Assembly: GCA_010912705.1 (NCBI GenBank)
Contig: POWB01000015.1
Coordinates: 68,116 to 115,193 of the forward strand
From: Halochromatium sp.
Lineage (GTDB): Bacteria; Pseudomonadota; Gammaproteobacteria; Chromatiales; Chromatiaceae
Reading direction: 5' to 3'
Length of the DNA: 47,078 nucleotides
The notes under the pieces are model-generated. The model did no database searches. It was not told the DNA's origin and saw only the letters and a list, made by a program, of their open reading frames with translations. This document shows positions 34,262-44,113 of the stretch, in pieces (within the stretch, counting starts at the first letter, position 1; every line of letters begins with the position of its first letter). The position numbers and the translations under genes were made by a program.

Positions 34262-34365
34262 TTGATCCGGCGCATCGAGTGGGTGCCATCGTCTGCGGGG
34301 TCGAGTCCGATGAGAGCGACCCATCGCTGGACGATCCGGGCGTACTGGCGTGTTGTGAAAGTCCG
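34262..34365 (-). pseudogene. tyrosine-recombinase (integrase) remnant
   Basis: On the minus strand, just beyond the folK stop, the frame reads TRQYARIVQRWVALIGLD then DDGTHSMRR. This is the segment before and through the HxxR box of a common family of tyrosine recombinases. Only about 30 residues remain; the following catalytic LGHT and RYLG parts are absent because the folK end begins there. It is a relic that marks the left edge of the accessory region running to about 42.77 kb. Confidence 0.65.
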
Positions 34366-34621
34366 CTGTAGTGACATCACCAGACGATACTGTCCGGTGT
34401 TTTCTTCTGCCACACGCGCGTAGAAGTCAGGACCGCAACACGCTGGGTCACTCCCCGGCCAGGACCAGTACGCGCTCGACGACAGATATTGAACCTATAC
34501 TCTCTTTCTAGACTTGCTTGAAGTGGAGGTCAAGCCGGCCCTCTCAGGCACGTGGCGGCCTGCTCTCTGAGCGGCGCCCGCATCCCCCGGCATCCCCCCT
34601 CCCATCTGGACCCCAACGCCC

Positions 34622-35548
34622 ATGACCCGCCAACCCCCGATCACCCAGGACGACGTCCGCCAGGCCGTCTACGGCTGCCTCAGTGCCTGCGAAGCCCCGA
34701 GCGCCGATCGGCTGCTCGCCCAGCTCAAACGCGGTTCCAAGACCACGGTGCTCAAGTACCGTGACCAAGTCATCGAGGAGATCCGCCACTAACTCCAGGG
34801 CCACGCCTTACCCGCCGGGATGCCCGAGGCGTTGCAGGCGCCAATCGCGGCGTTCTGGCAAGCGGCCCAAGCACTGGCCTTCGAGCGCTTGGCCGAGGAG
34901 CGTGCAGCCATGCAGCAGCAGGTTGAAGCCGCCGATGAGGCGCGAGCAGCGGCCTTGGCACAGGCGGCTGAGGCGGATCAGGAATGCGAGCGGATCAGGG
35001 CACTGGCCGAGGAGCGCCAGGCGCTGATCGAGCAGCTGCGTGCCGAGCGCGATCAGGCGCGTGAGGAGGGCCGGGCAGCACAGCGCGACCATGAGCAGGC
35101 GCTGCAGAGCCTGCAGACCAAGCAGGAGGTCGAGCGCGACAGGCTGACTCAGCAGATCGAACAGAGCCGCGTGTTGATCGAGGAGCTGCGCATCGACCAG
35201 GCACGCGAGCGCGAGGTCATGGCCGGGCAAGAGCAGCAGTATTTGCGAGTGATCGAAGAGGTGCGCTCTGAGCGGGATGGACTGGCGAAGCAGCTTCAGC
35301 AACAGGCACAGCGCCACGAACAGCGGATTCAGGAGTTGGCCCAGTCATTGGCCGAGCAGCAGCGCTTGACCCTGCGCGCGGAGGCTGAGCTTGAGGTGGC
35401 TCGCGCGGAGCAAGGGCGGTTACGCGAGGAGGTGGCTGAGGGCGCTCGGGCCTTGGCTGAGGTGCAGGTCAGGGAGCAGGTGGCTGTGGTGCAGCGGGAT
35501 CAGGCGCGGGAGGCCGAGCGTGTGCTGCGGCAGACGCTAACCGCCTGA
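34622..35548 (+). pseudogene. KfrA-like DNA-binding protein gene with an in-frame stop
   Basis: From the ATG at 34622 the frame starts MTRQPPITQDDVRQAVYGCL and has the KfrA N-terminal DNA-binding region (LAQLKRGSKTTVLKYRDQV). A TAA at 34790-34792 (codon 57) interrupts it, and the same frame then continues without any shift for 252 codons as a long Gln/Glu/Arg/Ala-rich coiled coil to 35548. KfrA proteins are plasmid-associated autoregulators with just this layout, so one base change has split the gene. The part after 34820 begins with ATG and could in principle be translated alone, but without the DNA-binding domain. Counted as a pseudogene unless the stop is read through. Confidence 0.8.
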
Positions 35549-35605
35549 TATCAGGCTGCGAGTCGAACGTCTGAACAGACATTAACGTTATGCGATGACT
35601 GGATT

Positions 35606-38600
35606 TTATCCGGCGGCGGCCAACCGCTCTGGCTCCAACGCCTTTAGCGTCTCAAACAACCCATCGATCAGGTTCTCCCTTCCCGCAAATAGCGCATCTG
35701 GCCCACCGGCGTGCAGGTAACTGAACGGTGGCTCATAGAGCGCTGATGCCTCGATCATTCCACCTGTGCTGAGTTGGTCGATGATGAGTTCGATAAAGCG
35801 CATCTGAGCCGGCGCAAGGCTGCGGTCGTTGAGGAACTGCGAGAAGGCCGCCTGAGCCGCTTGGCGATCCATGCCGACGAGGCTGCGAACAAAATGCACC
35901 AGGGAAGGCGCGCTGTTGCGCTCCAAGAGCCCGGAGAGCAGGGTCTTGCCCTCGTCTTCGCCGATCTTGACCAGCGTCGCTTCCAGGTTCTCTAGGTTAG
36001 TCGGGGTCAGTGGTTGGTTGGTCCGCAGGCGGTGGATGACGATGTTGTCCAGGTGGCTACTCAGGTACGCCTTGACCTTCTTCTCGTACTGCACGCCGGT
36101 CATGCGCGGCACCGCAACCGCCGCTTCCTCGCGCACCCCGAGGACCTCGTCTTTGAAGTCGGTGTAGACGACTTTGCGCGCCTTCTTGTCGAGCAGCGGC
36201 ACCAGGCCCCGGAGGCGTCGGCGTAGCTCCTCAAGCTGCGGGAGGCCGATGCCTTCCCAGAAGTCCGTCTCCTGCAGGCGCGCGAGATAGGCGAGCTGTT
36301 GCTGAACGGCGGGGATCGCCTGCTTGTCCTCCAGCAGCATCGCCATCTCGACCACGCGCTGGCGTTGGCGCTCGAAGGTGGCGGTGTCCGTCTCGGCCAA
36401 TGCCAACTGCATGCACAGCGCGGTCAGGTCGAACTGTCGCGACTCCAGGTCATCGGTCTCGATCTCGGACGGCAGGCCGGCAAGCTCGCGCTGCAGGGTT
36501 TCGCGGTCCTGCTCGGTGAGATCGTCCCAGACCGCGCGCCCCTGGAACCGCTCAACCGGCTCCAGGTGCATCCGCACGATGAAGTTCTCGCGGTTCATCG
36601 CCGCCACCTCGGCATGCAGGTCGTCGCTCAGCGCGATCTGCAGATCGGCATCCGGGTCTAGCTCGGGGCTGGTCTGCAGGTGCCCGAGCAGCGCGACTCT
36701 GGCGCGGAACAGCCGCGTGCCCAGCGGCGCGCTGTCGCGGGCATTGATGCCCTCCGGATGCTCTTTGAAGAAATCGACGTTGAAGCAGAAGTCGAAGACG
36801 CGAAAGTCCTGCTTGTCCTCGCCAGGGCCGAACAGGTCAGGGCAGAGCCGGGTGCCACGGCCGATCATCTGCCAGAACTTGATCTTCGAGTAAACCGGCT
36901 TGAAGAAGACCAGGTTGGCGATCTCGGGGACGTCGATGCCGGTGTCGAGCATGTCGACCGAGATCGCGATCTGCGGCCGTTTCTCCGCTTGAGCGAAGTC
37001 GTCGATCAGGCTCTGGGCGTACCTGGCATAGTTGTCGATGACACGCGCGAACTGGCCCTTGAGGTGCGGGTAGTGGTGGTTGAAGCGCTGCTCGATGAAG
37101 ACGGCATGGTCATGGTTGCGGGCGAAGATCAGCGTCTTGGCGAGCCGATCGCCGCCGTCGACGCGGTGGCCGTGCTCCATCAGATGCTGCAGCACCTTGT
37201 CGACCGTGTCCTTGTTGAACAGCCAGCTGTTGATGGCGGCGGCATTGACCCGTTCGGGTAGGCGCTCGTCATCGGCATCGTCGCCCCAATCCAGCGCCTC
37301 CCATTGCGCCTTCTCCTCATCGCTCAGGCTGTCGTAGTCGATGCCCTCGCGGGGGAAGCGCAGATCGACCTGCTGGACCTTGGGCGGCACCAAGAAGCCG
37401 TCGTTGACGGCCTGTTCCAGCTCATAGGCGTCGATCGGCACCCCTGGCTCCAGATCGAACAGGGCATAGGTGTTCTTGTCGACCTCATCCCGCGGGGTCG
37501 CGGTGAGCCCGACCAGCAGGGCGTCGAAGTAGCGGAAGATCGCGCCGTACTTCTGATAGACCGAGCGATGGGCTTCGTCGATGATGATCAAGTCGAAGTG
37601 GCCGATGCCGAAGCCGGCCTCTTGGCCGGCGGTCTCGTTGATCAGGCCCATCATGGTCGGATAGGTGCAGACGTAGACCCGGCCCTCGGTGTCCTTCTCG
37701 GTGACCAGATTGACCGGGCTGGACTCGGGCAGGTGCGCCTTGAAGGCATTGCAGGCCTGCTTGACCAGGGAGACGCGATCAGCGAGGAACAGCACGCGCT
37801 TGGCCCAGTTGGCGCGCTGCAGCAGATCGACCAGGGCGATGGCGGTGCGCGTCTTGCCGGTACCGGTCGCCATCACCAGGAGCGCTTTGCGCCGCGCGGC
37901 GGTGAACAGCGCACAGAGGCTGCCGATGGCGCGCTTCTGGTAGTAGCGCCCGGCGATGGCATCCTTCACCTGCGCCACGTCCAGCGCCTGGCGTTGGCTG
38001 CGGCGGATGATGAGTCGGTTCAGCGCGTCCTTGCTATAGAAGCCGGCGATCTGGCGTGGCGGATAGGCTTGGTCGTCCCAGAGCCAGGTGCTGTAGCCGT
38101 TGGTGGTGACGATCAGCGGGCGCTGGCCGTGCATCTGCTCCAGGCCATCGGCATAGAGCTTGGCCTGCTGCTGGCCGGCGTGCGGGTCGACGCTGGTCTT
38201 CTTCGCCTCGATCACCGCCAGCGGTTGGCCGTCATCGCCCCAGAGCACATAGTCGGCGTAGCCGATGCCCGTGCCAGAGTCCACGCCGATGGGCATGCCG
38301 GTGACCTCGACCTCGCGAACCTTGTGGCTGCCGGGGGCCGGATCGAGCGCCCAGCCGGCGCGCTTTAGCTCGATGTCGATCAGGTGCGAGCGGGTCTCGA
38401 CCTCGGAGTAGTCGTGGTCGTCGGGCACCTGCTCGGCGGCGGCGCGGACCTCGGCGAGTTGGCTACGCAGGGCCTGGATCTCGGTGTCCAGTGCATCGCG
38501 TTGTTGTTGGCGTTTCAGCGCCTCGGCGGTCTGTTCTGCGAGCTTGGCCTCCAGGGTTTCCAGCTCCTGGCGCGGGACGACCGCGTGGCTGCTGAGGGCG

Positions 38601-39022
38601 GGCGGGACGCGCGCGTCCTTCCAGGCCGCACCGTCGCGGGAAGCCTCTGGTGAATAGGTGCGGACCAGCCAATAGCAGAGGTGATGGAGCTCTCTAACCA
38701 CCTGCAGCGCATCCTGCACGCGCACCGGGCGCGGGTTATGGACGGCTTCATTGCCTTGCTGTTGGATCAGCCGCGCCTTCAGGTAGACCGCCTGCGGGAC
38801 CAGGTTCTGGAAGCTGGTCGCGTGCAGCAGCGCGCCGAGGCTGTTGTCGTAGGGGTGCTGCAGGTCGCGGTCGTGGCGGTAGAGCCAGTGGACGATGGCC
38901 TCGAGCGTGAAGCGGGCATGGAAGCAGGCGGCGCGGGGGTCGCTCCAGATGTGGCCTTCTGCCTTGGTTGCGGCATCTTGGATGTCGCGGAACTCTGGTG
39001 GCAAGAAGGCGAAGTTGGTCAT
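35606..39022 (-). CDS. hsdR: second type I restriction endonuclease subunit R, without hsdM/hsdS
   Basis: The 1138-residue protein has an N-terminal DUF4145 domain (EGHIWSDPRAACFHARFTLE), a coiled-coil linker, a PD-(D/E)XK nuclease (YADYVLWGDDGQPLAVIEAK), a helicase with Walker A ATGTGKTR, DEAH box (IIIDEAHRSVYQKYG), LTATPRDE and MIGRGTRLCPD, and a C-terminal domain. This is the EcoKI-like (type IA) architecture, different from the shorter HsdR at 18.8-21.2 kb. The ATG at 39020-39022 overlaps the stop of the AlbA_2 pseudogene (ATGA). No cognate hsdM or hsdS is present nearby, so on its own it should not restrict DNA in the usual way. Confidence 0.9.
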   Translation of the reverse strand: MTNFAFLPPEFRDIQDAATKAEGHIWSDPRAACFHARFTLEAIVHWLYRHDRDLQHPYDNSLGALLHATSFQNLVPQAVYLKARLIQQQGNEAVHNPRPVRVQDALQVVRELHHLCYWLVRTYSPEASRDGAAWKDARVPPALSSHAVVPRQELETLEAKLAEQTAEALKRQQQRDALDTEIQALRSQLAEVRAAAEQVPDDHDYSEVETRSHLIDIELKRAGWALDPAPGSHKVREVEVTGMPIGVDSGTGIGYADYVLWGDDGQPLAVIEAKKTSVDPHAGQQQAKLYADGLEQMHGQRPLIVTTNGYSTWLWDDQAYPPRQIAGFYSKDALNRLIIRRSQRQALDVAQVKDAIAGRYYQKRAIGSLCALFTAARRKALLVMATGTGKTRTAIALVDLLQRANWAKRVLFLADRVSLVKQACNAFKAHLPESSPVNLVTEKDTEGRVYVCTYPTMMGLINETAGQEAGFGIGHFDLIIIDEAHRSVYQKYGAIFRYFDALLVGLTATPRDEVDKNTYALFDLEPGVPIDAYELEQAVNDGFLVPPKVQQVDLRFPREGIDYDSLSDEEKAQWEALDWGDDADDERLPERVNAAAINSWLFNKDTVDKVLQHLMEHGHRVDGGDRLAKTLIFARNHDHAVFIEQRFNHHYPHLKGQFARVIDNYARYAQSLIDDFAQAEKRPQIAISVDMLDTGIDVPEIANLVFFKPVYSKIKFWQMIGRGTRLCPDLFGPGEDKQDFRVFDFCFNVDFFKEHPEGINARDSAPLGTRLFRARVALLGHLQTSPELDPDADLQIALSDDLHAEVAAMNRENFIVRMHLEPVERFQGRAVWDDLTEQDRETLQRELAGLPSEIETDDLESRQFDLTALCMQLALAETDTATFERQRQRVVEMAMLLEDKQAIPAVQQQLAYLARLQETDFWEGIGLPQLEELRRRLRGLVPLLDKKARKVVYTDFKDEVLGVREEAAVAVPRMTGVQYEKKVKAYLSSHLDNIVIHRLRTNQPLTPTNLENLEATLVKIGEDEGKTLLSGLLERNSAPSLVHFVRSLVGMDRQAAQAAFSQFLNDRSLAPAQMRFIELIIDQLSTGGMIEASALYEPPFSYLHAGGPDALFAGRENLIDGLFETLKALEPERLAAAG

Positions 39023-40538
39023 GTCCCTCTCGTCCGATAGGCCTGAGCTTCGTGGTTTGGTTGCTTTGGGAAACGGCGTTCCAACGCTTTTTCGTCGTCT
39101 ACCATTGGCTTGATGAAGCGTTGGCGAAGGCTGTCCGGAGACCGGTCGAGCAGCTTTGCAAGCTGGCTCATGGTGAGGAAGCGTCCGTGGCAGAGCTCAA
39201 GAATGACCTTCCGAGTCGTTTCAGGAGCATTTCTCCGACTGGACCTCACTGGACTGGCGATCTCAAGAAGCATTGCCTCTGAGGTAAGCGCGCTTCCATC
39301 TGCTGGAGTTGCTCCCGGGCTCTCTTCCGAATGTTCGGAGCTAAGCGACAAATGTTCGGAGCTAAGCGATAAATGTTCGGAGGTCGGTGAGATATGCTCG
39401 GACCTTCGCTTACTCTGTTCGGAGCTAGCGTCTGACGCTGCGAATTCATCCGCGCCAGCCATGTCGACAGTATCAGACCCCTTGGTGCGATAGGTGGCTC
39501 CCCGCCCATGCCCATTTTGCACAAGAAATTCTCCGTCCACCAACCTCTTGAGCAAGACAGTGATATCCCGCGGATGCAGGCCGCAGATTTGTTGCATTCG
39601 GACATTGTTGACGAAACCCTCAATTTCCGCCGTTGCCACCGCAACCCGACCATGCTCGTCAAGGGAGTCAAAGGCTGAGCCGAACCTTTGACTCAAGGCG
39701 TGGAGTGTATCTTCTGGCAAAAGACTCACGGTTCTGAGCCTCATCAAGGTCGATTCGGGATCTAGGGTCTCCCAAAGCTCTGGAAGGCGATAATGCAGCG
39801 TTTTCCAGTTCTCGATGACCCGGGGAATACCTGAACCGGCTTGCTCGCCGAGTCCGATCAGACTGAACATCCGTTGAAGACTTCGGTTGCGGCAATTGCT
39901 GATCCCGCCCTCAAAAGCGGCTTCTATAGAGATGCGCATTCTCCCGGGATTGCGGAATCCGAAATAGCCTGGAGCTTTGACGACGAGAACAGATACCCGC
40001 TCGGAATAGTCAGCGTGAACAATGGCGTTAACCAAAGCTTCACGAAGTGCCTTGTGAACCGGCGTCTCATCATCCCGCTCGTCGCCGGCTAGACGAAATG
40101 GGATCTTGACGTCACGGAAGAGTCTCTGAATCGTCAGGCGATAGAAATCGTAGAGGTTGCCAGACCAGGTGCCATCTGGCGTTAGCCGATCAATCCACTC
40201 AGTTCGGGCTCCGCTGGCTGGTAATTCTCGGTAGTCCAGGAAATAGTTGCGGACTGCTTCTTGAATCGAATCAATACGACCGAACATCAAGAGTCCGGCA
40301 AGCGTTAGTCCTTCTTCGCCGCTATTCCGATCCTTCCTCCAGCCCCAACCTGTCGCATGAAAACAACATTGTCTGAACCGTTATATGGGTGGTCCGGCTT
40401 CAGCGCCGCCAACCGGTTCCTATAGGCTCTGAAACTCTCCATGTTGATGTCATCGAAATTAAAATTCACGAGAATACGTGCATCACGCTCATCCTCGCTT
40501 TGCTCGGCAAGCATCCGTTTGACCTCATCTACCAGAAT
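39019..40538 (-). pseudogene. AlbA_2/ATP-binding transcriptional-regulator-like gene, truncated and frameshifted
   Basis: The first part (40538-40305) reads MLAEQSEDERDARILVNFNF and SFRAYRNRLAALKPDHPY, the end of an AlbA_2 (schlafen-like) domain; it lacks its upstream 120 or so residues and a TAA lies at 40539-40541. Near 40340 one base is missing: after the Gln-Val-Gly codons the frame that continues is GWRKDRNSGEEG then LTLAGLLMFGRIDS. The 423-residue remainder includes the HATPase_c_4-type DETPVHKALREALVNAIVHA and a winged-helix end. A 21-base tandem repeat (SEHLSLS, 39330-39400) lies in the linker. Such genes often sit between hsdS and hsdR in type I systems, as here before hsdR. Confidence 0.8.
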
Positions 40539-40755
40539 TTAGAAGGGGTCAGCAAGCCAGGACTCCAGAAGTAGACCCATCGCTAAATCCTTTCCACAAC
40601 ACAAGCCACTGAAAGTAAAGGGTTTGCGAGCCGCAAAAAATGGCCAAAGTCGAGCAAAACAGATTCAGTACCTTAGTAGATTTTGAGTTTACCTGCGCTC
40701 TCGATTCAGACAAGTGGAAAAGCACCTATGCTGAGTCAGGATTAGGCTCATGCTT

Positions 40756-42306
40756 TCAGGAATTGCCGCCGGAAGACTCGGAATCTTTGTTAAGAGAAGC
40801 CAAAAATCGTTGACTATCCTCCTTGGTCGCCTTGACCCGTTCCGGGCTCATTTTATCAAGCGTGCGGTAAATCATCGCCATGCGCGGGTTGTCTTGAAGC
40901 AGGTCCTGATGGCGCATCAGAAAATCCCAGTACAAGTAGTTGAAAGGACAAGCATCCGGACCATTTCTCTTGGTAACTGCATAGCGGCAATCTTTGCAAT
41001 AATTCGACATCTTGTTAATGTAGGCGCCGCTTGCGGCGTAAGGCTTTGAGGCAAGCAGTCCGCCGTCAGCAAAAAGGATCATTCCGCTAACATTGGGCAA
41101 TTCGACCCATTGATAGGCGTCGGCATACACAATCCAAAACCATTCATTCACATGTTCCGGATGCAGTCCGGCGATTAGGGCAAAATTTCCAATCACCATC
41201 AGGCGCTGAATATGGTGAGCGTAGGCATTGACCTTGGTTTCCCGCACGCATTGGCGCAGACAGTTTATATCGGTCTTTGCAGTCCAAAAGAACTCTGGCA
41301 ATTCACGTTTTGCATCGAAATAATTTAATTGTGCATACTCTGGCATCTTCAACCAGTACAACCCGCGCACATATTCACGCCAGCCAAGTAACTGACGAAT
41401 GAAGCCTTCTACCGCGTTGAGCGGCGCCTGTCCTTCCCAATAGGCAGTTTCAGCAGCTTCAATACATTCCAAAGGCGTCAACAGACCACAGTTAATATAC
41501 AAGCTGAGATGACTATGATACATCCAAGGCTCATCTTGTAGCATGGCATCCTGATAGTCACCGAAGTTTGCCAACCGCTGCTCAATAAACTGCGACAGTG
41601 CATCGCGTGCCTGTGCCGCAGTTACAGCGAAATGAAATGGCCTAAGATCACCAAAATGATCCTTGAAGGTCTCATCCACAAACTCGATGACTTCAGTCGT
41701 AATCGCATCGGGATCGCTCATGTAGGTCGGTGGTACATCCAACCCTTTCTTCGGAGGCTTGCGGTTCTCCGAATCAAAGTTCCAACGGCCGCCGACCGGC
41801 TCATCTTCCTCCATAAGAATATCATGAGTGCGTCGCATCTTGCGGTAAAAGTATTCCATGCGCAGTTGCTTGCGCCCACCAGCCCATTGTCGGAATGCTT
41901 TGATTGTGCATAGAAATCGAACATCCGGACGGACTTCAACTTTTATATCAAACTTCTCTTGCCAACTTTCAACTTCATGCAAAACAGCATATTCACTGGG
42001 CGCTGTTACCAGGATATGCTCAATGGAATACGCTTGCAATGCACGAGCAACCTCTCCGGTAAACGAGCCGCCGTTGTCTGAATCTGTGTAGTAAGTATAA
42101 TGGACCGAATGCCCAACTTCCTTTAACTCTGCAGCAAAATGACGCATTGCAGAAAAAATAAACGCAATTTTTTTCTTATGATGTTTGACCCGGGTTGCTT
42201 CAGAGCACAGTTCGCACATCCAAATCAAGTCGGCGCCTATCTTCACCTCTTTCAAACTGCTCAAACAGTGGCTAAGTTGATCTCCTAAGACTAAATATAA
42301 TTTCAT
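40756..42306 (-). CDS. FeS cryptochrome/photolyase (prokaryotic (6-4) photolyase-like)
   Basis: The 516-residue product starts MKLYLVLGDQLSHCLSSLKE and follows the deoxyribodipyrimidine photolyase-related family: EVRPDVRFLCTIKAFRQWA, WNFDSENRKPP, NAVEGFIRQLLGWREYVRGL, YAHHIQRLMVIGNFALIAG and the FeS-cluster cysteines in NYCKDCRYAVTKR and DACPFN. Known members repair (6-4) photoproducts in DNA using FAD and light, or act as cryptochromes. ATG at 42304-42306 is chosen, as upstream residues belong to a different, unrelated sequence. The gene is distinctly more A/T-rich than its neighbours and is flanked by two broken genes, so it was probably brought in. Confidence 0.88.
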   Translation of the reverse strand: MKLYLVLGDQLSHCLSSLKEVKIGADLIWMCELCSEATRVKHHKKKIAFIFSAMRHFAAELKEVGHSVHYTYYTDSDNGGSFTGEVARALQAYSIEHILVTAPSEYAVLHEVESWQEKFDIKVEVRPDVRFLCTIKAFRQWAGGRKQLRMEYFYRKMRRTHDILMEEDEPVGGRWNFDSENRKPPKKGLDVPPTYMSDPDAITTEVIEFVDETFKDHFGDLRPFHFAVTAAQARDALSQFIEQRLANFGDYQDAMLQDEPWMYHSHLSLYINCGLLTPLECIEAAETAYWEGQAPLNAVEGFIRQLLGWREYVRGLYWLKMPEYAQLNYFDAKRELPEFFWTAKTDINCLRQCVRETKVNAYAHHIQRLMVIGNFALIAGLHPEHVNEWFWIVYADAYQWVELPNVSGMILFADGGLLASKPYAASGAYINKMSNYCKDCRYAVTKRNGPDACPFNYLYWDFLMRHQDLLQDNPRMAMIYRTLDKMSPERVKATKEDSQRFLASLNKDSESSGGNS

Positions 42307-42381
42307 GTTGGTTTGTATATCGATTTCATTTAGGAGTTCCTCCCAGTGAGTGGTTTGGGCTGGCGTTTCGACCGAATCTAG

Positions 42382-42768
42382 CAGCGAGCCGTTTCTGTAA
42401 TCACCGATGCGGAGCGGGCCGGGCCGGGCATTGCCGACGTGGTCCTCGGCGGCGCCTCCTGGTCGACCCTGGCCGTGCACGACCTCGATTCGGACAATCC
42501 GATCCAGGCTAGTACCGGGTTCCTGGCCGCGGACCTGGGCTGGACCCTGTCCGGCGTCGTCTACCATCGCTTCAGCGGTCGCTCCAGCAATGCGCTGGAC
42601 GCCGACGAACTGACACTGTACGTCGATTGGACGATCGACGATCACCTGAGTCTGCACCCGCTGATCTCGCTCTACGACCCGCGCTTCAGTGCCGAGCAAG
42701 GGAGTACCCAGCTCGGCAACGACGGGATCAACCTCTATGTCCAACTCAGGTTGTCCTGGAGCTATTGA
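42382..42768 (+). pseudogene. C-terminal remnant of an outer-membrane beta-barrel protein
   Basis: After a TAG at 42379-42381 the frame reads IADVVLGGASWSTLAVHDLD, GWTLSGVVYHRF, DELTLYVDWTIDDHLSLHPL and ends LYVQLRLSWSY: alternating hydrophobic strands with an aromatic C-terminus, as in outer-membrane barrels. No ATG with a ribosome site or signal peptide precedes it, and the GC-rich sequence begins sharply near 42365 next to the low-GC photolyase region. I read it as the tail of a gene cut by the photolyase insertion. The exact family is not recognised. Confidence 0.55.
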
Positions 42769-42862
42769 CACGCCAGCACGATGCTCCGCGGAGAAGTGGA
42801 ATCGGATATGCTGATGGGATTTGCACACCAATGATCATTGAAATCGGCGTGCCCAAGCCAGC

Positions 42863-44113
42863 ATGATAAACGCCAAGAGACTATTGCTCGCCGCACCGAT
42901 CCTTGTGTTGGCCGCATGGTTGCTTTGGGGACGTGGTCCGCCTGTACCGCCAGTGCGAATTGGCGCATTACACTCGCTCAGCGGCACCATGGCCTTGAGT
43001 GAGCGGCCTCTGGTCGATGCCCTGTCCTTGGCCGTGGATGAGATCAATGCTGAGGGGGGGCTCCTCGGACGACGCTTAGAGCTGATCGTGGTCGATAGCC
43101 GCTCCGAGCCAGCAACCGCGGCGCGGGAAGCCGAGCGATTGATTCGTGAACAGCGGGTGAGCGCGCTCTTCGCTTGTTGGACGTCGGCCTGTCGCAAGGC
43201 GGTAAAACCGGTCGTCGAGCGGCATGACCATCTGATGTTCTACCCGCTGCAGTATGAGGGCTTGGAGCAGTCGCCCAACATCATCTACACCGGGGCGACC
43301 GCTAACCAGCAGATCATTCCCGGCACCGCTTGGGCGTTGGAAAGGTTTGGACGGAAGGTCTACCTGGTTGGCTCCGACTATGTCTTCCCGCGGACCGCCA
43401 ACCGAATCGTGCGCGACCTCGTCGAGGTGGGTGGCGGCAACGTCCTCGGCGAACGCTACCTGCCGCTGGGGGCCACTAACATGACGGCGGTGGTGAACGA
43501 TATCCGTCGGCTGAAGCCAGACCTCGTCATCAATACGATCAATGGCGATAGCAACTTACAACTGTTCCGCGCGCTGCGTGAGGCCGGCCTTCAGGACCAA
43601 CCGATGCTTTCGTTCAGTGTTGCCGAGACGGAACTGGCGAATGCTGATGCCGCGGCGCTCACCGCGCATTTTGGTGTCTGGAGCTATTTTCAGCGTCTCG
43701 AGAACCCGAAGAACCGCAACTTTGTCTCCGCGATGCGGGCGCAAGGCAATCCGGTCGTGAGTGATCCCATGGAATCGACCTACGACGGCCTGCGTCTCTG
43801 GGCTCAGGCCGTGCGCGATGCCGGCACGTCGGAGCCTGCCTTTGTGAACCTGGCCATCCTGCGCCAGACCTTCGGTGCACCTTCGGGAGTCGTCGCGGTA
43901 GACGCCGCCACCCGGCATCTCTGGAAGATGGTTCGGATTGGCCAGAGCCAGCCGGACGGGCAGTTTAAGGTCTTGCATAGCAGCTCATGGCCCGTGCGGC
44001 CGACGCCTTTCCCGGTTTATCGCTCGCGGCAGGAATGGGAGAGAATCGCCAACGCGATGAGCCAGGATGCGACCGCGACCTCAGCGAACCCGGCGCACGC
44101 GGTCGCTCCATGA
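42863..44113 (+). CDS. UrtA/FmdD-type periplasmic substrate-binding protein
   Basis: The 416-residue protein has an N-terminal hydrophobic anchor or signal (LLLAAPILVLAAWLLWG) followed by the Peripla_BP_5 fold of urea/short-chain amide binding proteins: VRIGALHSLSGTMALSERPL, DEINAEGGLLGRRLELIVVD, HLMFYPLQYEGLEQSPNIIY and GSDYVFPRTANRI. No lipobox Cys is present. No permease or ATPase genes of an ABC transporter follow; instead its stop overlaps the start of a PAS-GGDEF-EAL sensor (ATGA at 44110-44113). It probably serves as periplasmic ligand detector for that sensor rather than for uptake (inference). Ligand unknown. Confidence 0.88.
   Translation: MINAKRLLLAAPILVLAAWLLWGRGPPVPPVRIGALHSLSGTMALSERPLVDALSLAVDEINAEGGLLGRRLELIVVDSRSEPATAAREAERLIREQRVSALFACWTSACRKAVKPVVERHDHLMFYPLQYEGLEQSPNIIYTGATANQQIIPGTAWALERFGRKVYLVGSDYVFPRTANRIVRDLVEVGGGNVLGERYLPLGATNMTAVVNDIRRLKPDLVINTINGDSNLQLFRALREAGLQDQPMLSFSVAETELANADAAALTAHFGVWSYFQRLENPKNRNFVSAMRAQGNPVVSDPMESTYDGLRLWAQAVRDAGTSEPAFVNLAILRQTFGAPSGVVAVDAATRHLWKMVRIGQSQPDGQFKVLHSSSWPVRPTPFPVYRSRQEWERIANAMSQDATATSANPAHAVAP

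Noticed and set aside
37304..38368. Open frame of 354 codons on the plus strand
   Set aside because: Antisense to the second hsdR, without ribosome site or family features.
39325..39405. Regular repeat that might suggest a CRISPR array
   Set aside because: The units are contiguous, 21 bases, and in frame with a protein linker; there are no spacers and no cas genes.
42307..42831. N-terminal extension of the photolyase of 175 residues
   Set aside because: That part is antisense to the outer-membrane barrel remnant and has no similarity to photolyases; the family start is MKLYLVLGDQ at 42306.
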